From contig JAQTWB010000003.1 of the NCBI GenBank assembly GCA_028689495.1, positions 27,126 to 91,125 of the forward strand: a stretch of 64,000 nucleotides of DNA. The letters are read 5' to 3'. Shown piece after piece: positions 36,712 to 45,363 of the stretch (position 1 is its first letter; the number at the start of each line of letters is the position of its first letter). The stretch comes from a bacterium. Lineage in GTDB: Bacteria > Bdellovibrionota_C > UBA2361 > SZUA-149 > JAQTWB01. The notes under the pieces are model-generated. The model was not told the origin of the DNA. It made no database searches and saw only the letters and a program-made list of their open reading frames with translations. A program made the position numbers and the translations under genes.

Positions 36712-37248
36712 ATGATACAACAACCACACAACACAATCGGCGGTAATACCTGGCTCACTGACGAGGCCTGGTCGGTAATTTTTAACAGCCTGGACGAACA
36801 GAAAAAAAGCTCGAAGCAATTTAAGCACCATTACATCAGTCTGGGTAAAAACCACTACCAGCTGACTCGTACCATTACCAACCTTGGAAAAACTCTTAAA
36901 CTTGATTACGAGTTACGAAGCAGCCCAGGAGAGACATCACAAAAAGTGGACTTCGTTCCGAAATGTTCACAGTTTCCCTTAACCGAAAAGCTATTGCTCG
37001 TCGGAGCAGATCGGGCCCAGGAGCTAATCGACAACCAGGAACTGTTCGCTGGCTGGAGTGAAATCAGCCACAGCGATACACCGGAATTTGTCTGGGCGAC
37101 GGCGGAAGAACTGGGAACTGAAGAAATAAGGGCTGAAGAAGAAAAAACAGTACATTCATCAGCAAGAAACCCCATCCTTGATGATGATTTCGATCCTTAC
37201 GATGACCTTGGCTTGCCGGGCGGTGATATGTTTTTCGACTCTGAATAA
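36712..37248 (+). CDS. Unknown acidic cytosolic protein
   Basis: 178 residues. AGGAG precedes the ATG. The N-terminal about 110 residues look globular (IGGNTWLTDEAWSVIF, YQLTRTITNLGKTLKLDYE). The C-terminal 60 are strongly acidic and probably disordered (EELGTEEIRAEEEK, DDDFDPYDDLGLPGGD). No signal or membrane segment. Monocistronic between its structured leader and a downstream hairpin. No family recognised; the shared leader with GCS2-like gene 2 hints at common control. Confidence 0.65.
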   Translation: MIQQPHNTIGGNTWLTDEAWSVIFNSLDEQKKSSKQFKHHYISLGKNHYQLTRTITNLGKTLKLDYELRSSPGETSQKVDFVPKCSQFPLTEKLLLVGADRAQELIDNQELFAGWSEISHSDTPEFVWATAEELGTEEIRAEEEKTVHSSARNPILDDDFDPYDDLGLPGGDMFFDSE

Positions 37249-37319
37249 TTATACAGTGCCAAAAAACTCCGTTGAACGGTAAGATGGTGAGGACTATTGA
37301 CGCGGTATAACGTTTTATC

Positions 37320-37359
37320 TGGTTCTGACAGTGAGTTGAAAAACTCATCGCCAGAACCA
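37320..37359. other. Hairpin between convergent genes
   Basis: TGGTTCTG/CAGAACCA and an inner GTGAGTT/AACTCAT enclose a short A-rich loop. It lies between the 36712 gene and actF and could end either transcript, though neither side has a strong T-run. Confidence 0.45.
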
Positions 37360-37445
37360 ACAATAAAACTTGTCGTTGAAAGCAATCTCGAAAGGTTATC
37401 GCGAAGGTTCTACCATCTACCCCTCACACACCCAATAAAAATCAA

Positions 37446-38735
37446 TCAATGATGGGCAATATCGCCTACCGGGACAAGTGGCACGCGGCGCAGGAAGCTA
37501 ATGCAACCAAGTGAATAAACGCCAAAGAAACCCAAGGTGATCAGCAAATCCTTTATTCCCAAAGGTATCTCATGGGGATAAAGAGTTGGCGCAAAAAGCA
37601 GATAAAACTGCAACCACATCCCAACAAGAACAATGACTCCGGTAAGCGCAAGTCCAAGCGGAATCTGCTTAACATCGCGGCTCAAACCAATGAGAAACGG
37701 AATGATGAAAGACAACGCCAAAGTTACCCAGGCAAAACTTTGCCATGGCTGTTCGCGAAGACGGGTAATAACCCAACCTGTCTCTTCCGGAATGTTTCCG
37801 TACCAAATCGGCAAGTAGTGACTCCAGAACATATAGGCCCAGAAAATACCAAAACCAAAAAGCAGCTTGCCGAGATCGTGCAAGGTAGACTTCTTTACCA
37901 GCGCCCGAAATACCGGGTTCACACTGCAGGCGAAAGGGACGAGAATCGCCATAAATGCTGAGGCCGCATAAACAGCACTCATGAAATAAAGCGCGCCAAA
38001 CAAAGTTGAGAACCAGTGTGGATCAACCGACATAATCTGATCGAAAGCAATGAAGGTCATCAACACCGCATAAAAAATCACCACCGCTGGTGACAACCTG
38101 CCGATCCTGGAGGTAGCCGCCGCAACTTCCTTCTCCGGGGCTTCCTGCCAGCCAGTGAGATAAGAATCATAGCTGCTATCCATCCAGCGCGCGGCATCCT
38201 TTTTATCAACGCCACAAAGACCGCTGCGAATTGCACCAAGGTCGCGTCGAATGGTGTAATGCACCACCCGTCGCATCAAATAGCCGAGAAAAACTACCGC
38301 GAACAGCCCCCGTCCATAGACAAAGGCCGGAGTCAACCAGAGTTCCTTGCCGTCAATCTTCTCGTGAAACCAGACAAACAAATGCGGGCCACCAATAAGC
38401 CAAAGGGCCACCAGCGGAACAAAGGCATACAGTAGATAAACACTGGAAGATTCATAAAGACGACGAACGGGCCTTGCCCACTCAGCATTACAGATGTGAA
38501 TCACCGCCGAAAAACCTGTCGATGCGGCGGCAATCGCAAACCAGAAAAGAAAGTTGACCTGAACACTAACCCAGGTTGCCCGGGCGTCTCCAAGGAAACC
38601 CAAGACCAACCCTGCAATTCCTACCGCGACAGCGGCAAGAAGTATGGTCTTCACCTGGCCATTAACTTCAAATGGCTCGGCAGTAACCACACTGCGAATC
38701 TGTTCTGCCGATATTGACTGAGCACCGTGCGACAT
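37446..38735 (-). CDS. actF: Alternative complex III, subunit ActF
   Basis: 429 residues with about ten membrane helices. It is the smaller quinol-oxidoreductase membrane subunit of alternative complex III, which oxidises quinol and passes electrons to cytochrome c or an oxidase. Segments such as AIAAASTGFSAVIHICNAEWARPVRR (about residues 67-92) and AFDQIMSVDPHWFSTLFGALYF are typical of the family. Last gene of actABCDEF. No cytochrome oxidase genes follow within the window. Confidence 0.88.
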   Translation of the reverse strand: MSHGAQSISAEQIRSVVTAEPFEVNGQVKTILLAAVAVGIAGLVLGFLGDARATWVSVQVNFLFWFAIAAASTGFSAVIHICNAEWARPVRRLYESSSVYLLYAFVPLVALWLIGGPHLFVWFHEKIDGKELWLTPAFVYGRGLFAVVFLGYLMRRVVHYTIRRDLGAIRSGLCGVDKKDAARWMDSSYDSYLTGWQEAPEKEVAAATSRIGRLSPAVVIFYAVLMTFIAFDQIMSVDPHWFSTLFGALYFMSAVYAASAFMAILVPFACSVNPVFRALVKKSTLHDLGKLLFGFGIFWAYMFWSHYLPIWYGNIPEETGWVITRLREQPWQSFAWVTLALSFIIPFLIGLSRDVKQIPLGLALTGVIVLVGMWLQFYLLFAPTLYPHEIPLGIKDLLITLGFFGVYSLGCISFLRRVPLVPVGDIAHH

Positions 38736-38789
38736 CGTCTCTTCCTTTAAGGCTTAACTTTATCTCTTTACGCAATAATACTTGGCAGA

Positions 38790-39302
38790 TTACGGCCGGG
38801 GCATTCCTGGCACATCCCGCCCCTGCAAAAATCTCAGGTAATTTACAAGGTCCCACTTTTCGACATGAGAGAACTTGTATCCGTAACGCGGCATGACCGC
38901 TCCACCATAATGCAAGGTGCCATAGATAAATCCATCAGCCCTCGCCTTATACATCTCGTCGAGCAGGCTTGGCACATTCATTATCTTGCTGACTGTTCCC
39001 TGAGCATCTGCCTTGACACCGTGACAGGCCTCACAGTTGGCTCCCCACAATCTCTGCCCGCGCGAAACAGAATCAACACCAAATTCAACATCCTTGGTCA
39101 TCTTCTCTCCCGCTTCTTCTCTGGTCGCATAAGGGAAAGGCTTGAAGCCAAGCGGGACGGTCCCGCTCACCGGATTTCGCGCAACTTCATTTGGTTTAAG
39201 CGACTGTTGACGAAACATATCAATGTCCCAGGGGGCGGCCAGAGCAGAACTTGCCAAAAGCAAGGAACTGACGACAACGGCGATTAACTGCTTAGCGCAC
39301 AT
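38790..39302 (-). CDS. actE: Alternative complex III, mono-heme cytochrome c ActE
   Basis: 170 residues from the ATG at 39302 (GGAGG 6 bases before), overlapping the end of actD by 11 bases. A signal peptide (about residues 1-22, cut after SSALA) precedes one heme site, CEACH at 90-94; M137 in GGAVMPRYGY is a candidate axial ligand. It carries electrons out of the complex on the periplasmic side. Confidence 0.9.
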   Translation of the reverse strand: MCAKQLIAVVVSSLLLASSALAAPWDIDMFRQQSLKPNEVARNPVSGTVPLGFKPFPYATREEAGEKMTKDVEFGVDSVSRGQRLWGANCEACHGVKADAQGTVSKIMNVPSLLDEMYKARADGFIYGTLHYGGAVMPRYGYKFSHVEKWDLVNYLRFLQGRDVPGMPRP

Positions 39303-39813
39303 ACTGCACCTCCACATCTCTTGCTCCACACTTATCAAATTCTGCCTTGACCGCATCGACCTGCTCTTTGGCAACCTTCACACACAGGCCAAAAGTCCCC
39401 TCGCTAAACTGCGGTCGATAAGATGGGAAACTGCCTAAGGCCGGGATACGGCTGTGATGAAACATTCCGAGCAGAGTAAAAATTGCTCCAAGAAGTATCG
39501 TGCACTCAAAAGCAATCACGACAAACGCCGGGTAAGACAAGATCGGCTTGGCACTTGTGCGAATTGGCCAATCCAGCGACATCCAACTGGTCATGAGGAA
39601 GGCACCAAAACAACCCGTCAAGGCTCCGGCCAGTGTGCACATTCTCACCGGACTGCGCCGTTTACCGACATACATCTCATCATCGAGATCGTGCGATGGA
39701 AAAGGCGAAAAAAGCTCCAGAGAGTCATACCCCTGCCCACGCATGTGCCGAATAGCGCCGCGAGTCTTTTCAATCCTTTTGAATTGCCCGATGACAACGT
39801 AGTTTGCTGACAT
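39292..39813 (-). CDS. actD: Alternative complex III, subunit ActD (DUF3341)
   Basis: 173 residues. Two membrane helices (about residues 60-80 and 95-120) sit between a cytosolic N-terminal domain and a C-terminal domain. RGQGYDSLELFSPFP near residue 25 is the family signature, with HHSRIPALGSFPSYRP after the second helix. Structural subunit of the membrane part. Placed between actC and actE as usual. Confidence 0.9.
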   Translation of the reverse strand: MSANYVVIGQFKRIEKTRGAIRHMRGQGYDSLELFSPFPSHDLDDEMYVGKRRSPVRMCTLAGALTGCFGAFLMTSWMSLDWPIRTSAKPILSYPAFVVIAFECTILLGAIFTLLGMFHHSRIPALGSFPSYRPQFSEGTFGLCVKVAKEQVDAVKAEFDKCGARDVEVQYVR

Positions 39814-39884
39814 AACAATTACCTATTCTATTTATATCCGCTGATTGCTTCGCTGATACTAAAGTTGAAAACTCACGCCGAAAA

Positions 39885-41219
39885 CTAAGCCTTGGTTTCC
39901 TCTTCCTCAGGCACATCGAGAATTTCCTTAATCTCTGTCAATGACATTGATGGGAAGAACTTGATGAAGATAATCAGCAAGGTAAAAAACCAGCCAAAAG
40001 AGCCGATTGTGATAAAAAATTCTGTCCAGGAAAAATTATATTCGCCCCAGGCACTTGGTACAAATTCACGAGAAAGAGACGTGAAGATGATGTTAAATCT
40101 CTCAAGCCACATACCGATGTTGATGATGATTGAGAGAATAAACAACCAGACGAGACTGGTTCTCCCCGCCTTAAGCCAGAGTGTAAGTGGGGCCACGCAG
40201 TTGCAGAACACCATACCCCAGAAAGCAACCTTGAAGTCGCCAAAAGGACGAAACCAGAACTGAAACTGCTCATATGGGTTATTGCTATACCAAGCGACAA
40301 AAAACTCGGTCGCGTATGCGTATGTGACAATCCCGGAGGTAAACATGATAAGCTGCGCCATTTTTTCGTAGTGCCAAATGGTCAGGTACTTCTCAAGGTT
40401 GAATGCTTTGCGCATTGGTATGGTAATTGTGATCACCATCGCCACTCCCGAAAAAATAGCCCCAGCAACAAAGTATGGCGGGAATATCGTCGTGTGCCAT
40501 CCCGGCACGTTCCCCATGGCAAAGTCCCAGGACACCACAGAGTGCACTGAAAGAACAAGTGGTGTCGCAAGAGCGGCAAAAAATCCGTAAGCCGCAGCAT
40601 AGTGTCTCCACTGACGATCTGTTCCTCTCCAACCTACAGAAGTAAGTGTATAAAGCACTTTGCGAAATCCGGTTGAACGATCACGAGCTGCCGCGATGTC
40701 AGGGATCAGACCTATAATGAAGAACATCACACTTACGGTGAGGTAAGTACTGACGGCAAACACGTCCCAAAGCAGCGGCGAACGAAAATTTACCCAGAGA
40801 TATCTCTGGTTCGGGTAAGGCAACAGCCAGTAAAAGTTCCAGGGACGTCCAAGGTGGATGATCGGAAAAAGACCGGCAGTAGCAACGGCAAACACAGTCA
40901 TTGACTCAGCGATACGATAAATTGGCACCCGCCACTTGGCGCGAAAAAGAAAAAGCACCGCAGAGATAAGCGTTCCAGAGTGGGCGATACCAACCCAGAA
41001 AACGAAGTCGGTGATATAAACACCCCACATTATCGGGTGAGTGATGCCGGCCCGACCAATGCCGTTGATGATCTGACCTCTCCAGGCAACCGCACCAAGT
41101 GACAGCAGGAAAGCCGACAAGGCCACCAGCATATACCAGCCCGCTTTTGGCGGCTCCAGCGTTTTCAGGATGTCCGCATCTACCGTATCGTAATCAATGT
41201 AAGTTGACTGCTCGCTCAT
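39885..41219 (-). CDS. actC: Alternative complex III, NrfD-like membrane subunit ActC
   Basis: 444 residues, about ten membrane helices, NrfD/PsrC family. It is the main quinol-binding membrane subunit. WGVYITDFVFWVGIAHSGTL near residue 65 and IHLGRPWNFYWLLPYPN near 120 are family motifs. It follows actB by 24 bases. Length is normal. Confidence 0.93.
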   Translation of the reverse strand: MSEQSTYIDYDTVDADILKTLEPPKAGWYMLVALSAFLLSLGAVAWRGQIINGIGRAGITHPIMWGVYITDFVFWVGIAHSGTLISAVLFLFRAKWRVPIYRIAESMTVFAVATAGLFPIIHLGRPWNFYWLLPYPNQRYLWVNFRSPLLWDVFAVSTYLTVSVMFFIIGLIPDIAAARDRSTGFRKVLYTLTSVGWRGTDRQWRHYAAAYGFFAALATPLVLSVHSVVSWDFAMGNVPGWHTTIFPPYFVAGAIFSGVAMVITITIPMRKAFNLEKYLTIWHYEKMAQLIMFTSGIVTYAYATEFFVAWYSNNPYEQFQFWFRPFGDFKVAFWGMVFCNCVAPLTLWLKAGRTSLVWLFILSIIINIGMWLERFNIIFTSLSREFVPSAWGEYNFSWTEFFITIGSFGWFFTLLIIFIKFFPSMSLTEIKEILDVPEEEETKA

Positions 41220-41242
41220 TCTACCTCTAGTCCGGTATATGG

Positions 41243-44167
41243 TTACAATTTAACGCTGTCGTTACTTATGCGCGCCAGGTAAGACACTGCTGGCTGCGTA
41301 TTCAGCTCGTGATCAAGAGCGCGATAAGCCCTTTCTTCTCCAGCCTTTCTCTTAACCAGACTGGTTGAATCAAGCGCATTGCCAAAAGTGATCGCCTTGG
41401 TTGGGCAACTTGAAGCACAGGCCGGTTGCGCTTCACCGTCAAGCACAGTTCGCCCAAGATTCTTGGCATTGTTTTTTGCTTCGCGTAGACGTTGTGCACA
41501 AAATGAACACTTCTCCATCACACCAACTTCGCGCACAGTGACATCAGGATTCAGCTGCCAGGTCAGTGGTTCAGGCCACATATACCGAAACCAGTTAAAG
41601 CGACGCACCTTATAACTACAGTTGTTGGCACAATAACGAGTCCCAACGCAGCGGTTGTAGACCATATTATTTGTGCCTTCCTCTGTATGATACGTTGCGT
41701 AAACCGGACATACAGGCTCGCACGGAGCATGGTTGCAGTGCTGACACATCATTGGTTGAAAGCCCTCTACCGGCTGATCCGCCGACCTGTCATCGGCAAA
41801 ATAGCGGTCAACGCGAATCCAGGACATTTCCCGACCCTTCTCGCACTGCTCACGACCGACAATCGGAACATTGTTTTCAGCATAACAGGCGACAACGCAA
41901 GCCGAACAGCCCGTGCAACGGGCCAAATCAACTGCCATCTCCCATTTATACAGCGGATGTTCCATCTGCAGATACATCTGCCCGGGAGCTTCATGCCCTT
42001 CACCATGCTGCCCTTTATGCTCAGCCGTATGCTTTCCACTGTCTTGTTTGTGATTCTCCCGGGCGCGGATTTGAGACAATGTGGTCTTACGCAAAATATC
42101 CCGTCCAAGCTGAGTGTCGCTTCCCTGGGTCGTACAAAGGACAGGCCCGAAGGCAGATTTTGTGATACTGCGCTCAGCCCGTAGCGATGTCGCGCTCAAC
42201 AGACGATCTCCAGACTTTGCCAACGCCAACAATTTAAATGCATTGCCGCCGACTCCGTCAGCGTAACGGCCCATGCGGCGATGCCCCTTCCCGGCTGGCA
42301 AAGCTACTGCACGCGGATGAATTCGCTCAGTGACATATACGGGTCCTTCAACTTCCCCTGCATCGGTATGCAGCACGGCATAATCGCCGCGTTGAAATCC
42401 ATAAAACGAAGCAAGCTCCGGATGCATTTCAATCCAGGAACCCCAGACAGATGAAGTCAACGGATCCGGCACTTCCTGCATCCAAGGTCGATTGGCCTCG
42501 CCGCCATCTGTCGAAAGAACCGTCGGGAATGCCAGCACCACAAGACCTTCAGGAAGCGGCGTTAAAGAAGTGCTGATAGCACCAACCTGCAAGGCCGAAC
42601 TGACCTGCGCCGGTTTTGAAAAACTGCCGCCTTGCTGCACAAGCTCGAGCCAGGACTTACCACTCTTTACCACAACATCTTTCCAGGCTTGCTGCAAATA
42701 CTGATGATAACTCGTAACTTCTCCGGCAATCTTGATTTTACCGGCAGCCAAAAGCGCCAGAAGAATGTCGCCAAAGCCCTGCGTCTGATAGAGCGGCTGC
42801 ATCGCTGGCTGGTTAAGATTCTTCACTCCATCCCTTGGCTCACTGTCCGACCAGGATTCGAGCGAGGAGCTGAGAGGCAGAACGACATGAGCAAGCTCTG
42901 CGGTTTCATCCTGGTACATACCGCAATAAACAACCAACGGAACCGCAGCAAGCGCCTTGGTCAGAGCATCTGACGGATACTGATAAACAATATTGACGTC
43001 ATTGATGATCAAGGTTTTAACTTCCCCAGCCGCGATACTGCCCAGCAAAGCTGAAATGCCACCCTTCTCGCCCGTGAATTCAGTCTTCGGTGCCTGATGC
43101 ACCAGCAGAGTTCTACCAACGCTGCCAATCTCGGCGTTGATCAAATGCGCCAGAGCGACAACCGATTCAGCATCTTCCCTGCCGTTAACCCCAGCACCAC
43201 CGGCGACAACGAGTCCAACACTCTTGCGCAAACGATTGGCCAGCGTCTTGACTTGTTGCTCTGTTACTCCGGTCGAAGAAAGGATCACCGAATAAGTTAA
43301 CTCGCGAACCTTGGCCGCGATCGCCGGAACGTTGCCAGCCTGATCGTTCAGCACCGCTTTGAGCAGTGCCAGAAGAACCCGCTTTTCTGATCCCGGAGCA
43401 ATCTTCGCCCACTTGTCGGCGTTAGCGGCAGTCAACGACAACCGCGGTTCGAAATGAACGGTATAGCTCAGTTCTGTTTTTTCCTGGTCACGACGAGCGG
43501 CCCAGCCACGAGAATTCTCGACTGGAGAATCCCAGGTTTCGAGATAATCAGCGCCAATGCTGACAACAGTATCCGCAGCTGAAAAATCATACGAAACTCT
43601 CGCACCAGGACCAAAAGCAAGTTCCGCCGCCTTTTCAAGCACCGAACGCCCGGTTGGCTCAAACGAATAATAACGTCCGGAGGTCGCGGCAAGATAATCC
43701 TTCAGCAAGGATGAAATGCTGCCGGTAAGAGGTCGGCCAACAACAGCAACGCCAGATGAACTTGCCGCCGATATTTTACCCACCGCATCCTGCCATTTGA
43801 CTGGCAGAAACGGTTTTCCGGTTTCACGAGCAAGAGGCTCGCGCAGACGATCCGGATTATAAAGGTCCTGAAGTGTCGACTGCCCACGGGCACAAAGTCC
43901 ACCTTGGCTGATTGGATGACTGGTGCTGCCTTCGAGCTTTACCGCCCGTCCCTCACGTGTGCGAACCACAACACCACAGCCAGCTGAACATGAAGTACAT
44001 GTGCCGCTGTACCAGGTAGAGACACCGGGGATAACCTCGTCCGGCTGGATCACATACGGAATAATCTTTTCCGGCAACTCACTTGAGCATCCAGCAACGG
44101 CTATACCACTACCGGCTCCGACGACCTTGAGAAAACTTCGTCTGCTGATACCATTTTTTCCGCTCAT
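41243..44167 (-). CDS. actB: Alternative complex III, fused molybdopterin-type/iron-sulfur subunit ActB
   Basis: 974 residues. A Tat-type start (SRRSFLKVVGAGSG) with a lipobox ending at C27 sends it to the periplasmic face. The large N-terminal part resembles molybdopterin oxidoreductases (CTSCSAGCGVVVRTREGRA near residue 56) but in ActB binds no molybdenum. The C-terminal part from about residue 740 is a ferredoxin-type protein with four cysteine clusters, including CTGCSACVVACYAE, CQHCNHAPCEPVCPVYA and CSFCAQR. It conducts electrons from quinol to the hemes. Second gene of the operon. Confidence 0.94.
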   Translation of the reverse strand: MSGKNGISRRSFLKVVGAGSGIAVAGCSSELPEKIIPYVIQPDEVIPGVSTWYSGTCTSCSAGCGVVVRTREGRAVKLEGSTSHPISQGGLCARGQSTLQDLYNPDRLREPLARETGKPFLPVKWQDAVGKISAASSSGVAVVGRPLTGSISSLLKDYLAATSGRYYSFEPTGRSVLEKAAELAFGPGARVSYDFSAADTVVSIGADYLETWDSPVENSRGWAARRDQEKTELSYTVHFEPRLSLTAANADKWAKIAPGSEKRVLLALLKAVLNDQAGNVPAIAAKVRELTYSVILSSTGVTEQQVKTLANRLRKSVGLVVAGGAGVNGREDAESVVALAHLINAEIGSVGRTLLVHQAPKTEFTGEKGGISALLGSIAAGEVKTLIINDVNIVYQYPSDALTKALAAVPLVVYCGMYQDETAELAHVVLPLSSSLESWSDSEPRDGVKNLNQPAMQPLYQTQGFGDILLALLAAGKIKIAGEVTSYHQYLQQAWKDVVVKSGKSWLELVQQGGSFSKPAQVSSALQVGAISTSLTPLPEGLVVLAFPTVLSTDGGEANRPWMQEVPDPLTSSVWGSWIEMHPELASFYGFQRGDYAVLHTDAGEVEGPVYVTERIHPRAVALPAGKGHRRMGRYADGVGGNAFKLLALAKSGDRLLSATSLRAERSITKSAFGPVLCTTQGSDTQLGRDILRKTTLSQIRARENHKQDSGKHTAEHKGQHGEGHEAPGQMYLQMEHPLYKWEMAVDLARCTGCSACVVACYAENNVPIVGREQCEKGREMSWIRVDRYFADDRSADQPVEGFQPMMCQHCNHAPCEPVCPVYATYHTEEGTNNMVYNRCVGTRYCANNCSYKVRRFNWFRYMWPEPLTWQLNPDVTVREVGVMEKCSFCAQRLREAKNNAKNLGRTVLDGEAQPACASSCPTKAITFGNALDSTSLVKRKAGEERAYRALDHELNTQPAVSYLARISNDSVKL

Positions 44168-44264
44168 TTATCCCCTTTCCATGCAAAGAACAGGCATATT
44201 CAAACTCAGATTCGGACGACACAAAAGCAGCGTCCGACAAACCAAACCAGGCTGAACAAACAAA

Positions 44265-44921
44265 TTACTGGTGACACACCGCACAGTCGATGCTGGCGCC
44301 GTTTTCACGGTGACAACTGACACAGAATCCCATCTTCATCGAAGCGACTTTTTCGACCACTTCCATATCCTGCACCATTCCATGACACGTCTGGCAGGAA
44401 ACTCCAGCCTTCACGTGTCGCTCATGCGTAAAATAAACATGCTCTGGAAGGTTATGTACAGGCTCCCATGGGACAGATTTGCCGGCATCGGCATACTCTT
44501 TCAACGCTTGTATATTCGGACGGTCAGTTCTCACCACATTGTGACATCCCATACAGGCTTCAGTAGAAGGTATGGTTGCGTATTGAGCCTTGTGAACACC
44601 GGAATGACAATACTGGCACTCAATCCCAAGATCTCCAGCGTGAACTTTATGGCTGTAAGGAATAGGCTGAGTGGGCGCATAACCGCGACGCAAATCACCC
44701 CAGAACAAATCAAGAAGTTTAATGTCAGAAAACACGGCCTTGCCGCCGCGCCATAGCCCGGCTTCAATGTTCGGCCCGGCTTCAGCACCTGTCTGTGTGC
44801 CCGGAGCGCCAATTGTGCTCTGTGTCGGTTCAGCATCACCGGCATAAGCCAGAGAACCCATCCAGGTGAGCGACACCGTACAAACGGCGAGCAATACGAC
44901 GACCAATACGACCTTCTTCAT
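44265..44921 (-). CDS. actA: Alternative complex III, pentaheme cytochrome c ActA
   Basis: 218 residues. A signal peptide (about residues 1-27, cut after LAYA) is followed by five CxxCH heme sites at residues 102, 123, 176, 200 and 213. Spaced histidines (YSHKVH, FTHERHV) are probable distal ligands. It links the iron-sulfur chain of ActB to the soluble acceptor. First gene of actABCDEF; its ATG has only a weak Shine-Dalgarno sequence. Confidence 0.93.
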   Translation of the reverse strand: MKKVVLVVVLLAVCTVSLTWMGSLAYAGDAEPTQSTIGAPGTQTGAEAGPNIEAGLWRGGKAVFSDIKLLDLFWGDLRRGYAPTQPIPYSHKVHAGDLGIECQYCHSGVHKAQYATIPSTEACMGCHNVVRTDRPNIQALKEYADAGKSVPWEPVHNLPEHVYFTHERHVKAGVSCQTCHGMVQDMEVVEKVASMKMGFCVSCHRENGASIDCAVCHQ

Positions 44922-45017
44922 GAACTATGCCAATTGATTATGGATTGTTATTCGCTATCCCGCCTCACCCTCATCTGGCCCCAGCGTCAGAACACCGGGG
45001 TCTCAGGCAAAATCGAG

Positions 45018-45251
45018 CTAAATACCCGTAAATTTGGGGTGATACGTCTTCAGGCGGTTCTTCTTTACTCGGATAGATTGTTCACCGCAACACTTTGGAC
45101 AAGAATTTTGTTGCAATATACGGCAGTTGAAGATTTCTCCGTGGACTATAGCGTTAATCACGCGCCGGGATGGCGCGTCCACCATACAACAGCAATTCGG
45201 GCACAGTGGAAAAGCCTTGTGGAAGAGCCTTCCAGGCTCTTGATGCAACAT
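45018..45251 (-). pseudogene. Possible zinc-ribbon remnant overlapping a dispersed repeat
   Basis: 77 codons from an ATG at 45251 to a TAG. It encodes two cysteine pairs (CPNC and, 35 residues later, CPKCC) and a basic end. The first pair and VDAPSRRV align codon for codon with the repeat at 15364-15441 (CSNCGVNVDAPSW), so the reading frame itself is partly conserved. It may be a small zinc-ribbon protein or a decayed copy of one. No Shine-Dalgarno sequence; lies in the actA/argS divergent gap. Confidence 0.3.
45155..45240 (-). repeat. Dispersed repeat, third copy
   Basis: Shares with 15364-15441 the hairpin AAGAGCCTGGAAGGCTCTT at one end (45222-45240) and the GACGCGCCATC/GCGCGTGA hairpin at the other, with a diverged middle of similar length. 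Confidence 0.65.
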
Positions 45252-45363
45252 TCACATTAAAAACATCACGTGAGACAATTCCCCAGAGACTCCTCATATG
45301 ATAGGTCGTTCACCATCAGATGAATGCATAAATCCTTAACATTATGATTTACCGAGCTTGAAC

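Noticed and set aside
45018..45046. Third copy of the 43-bp repeat (CCCGTAAATTTGGGG)
   Set aside because: Only a short core resembles the family; the rest does not align.
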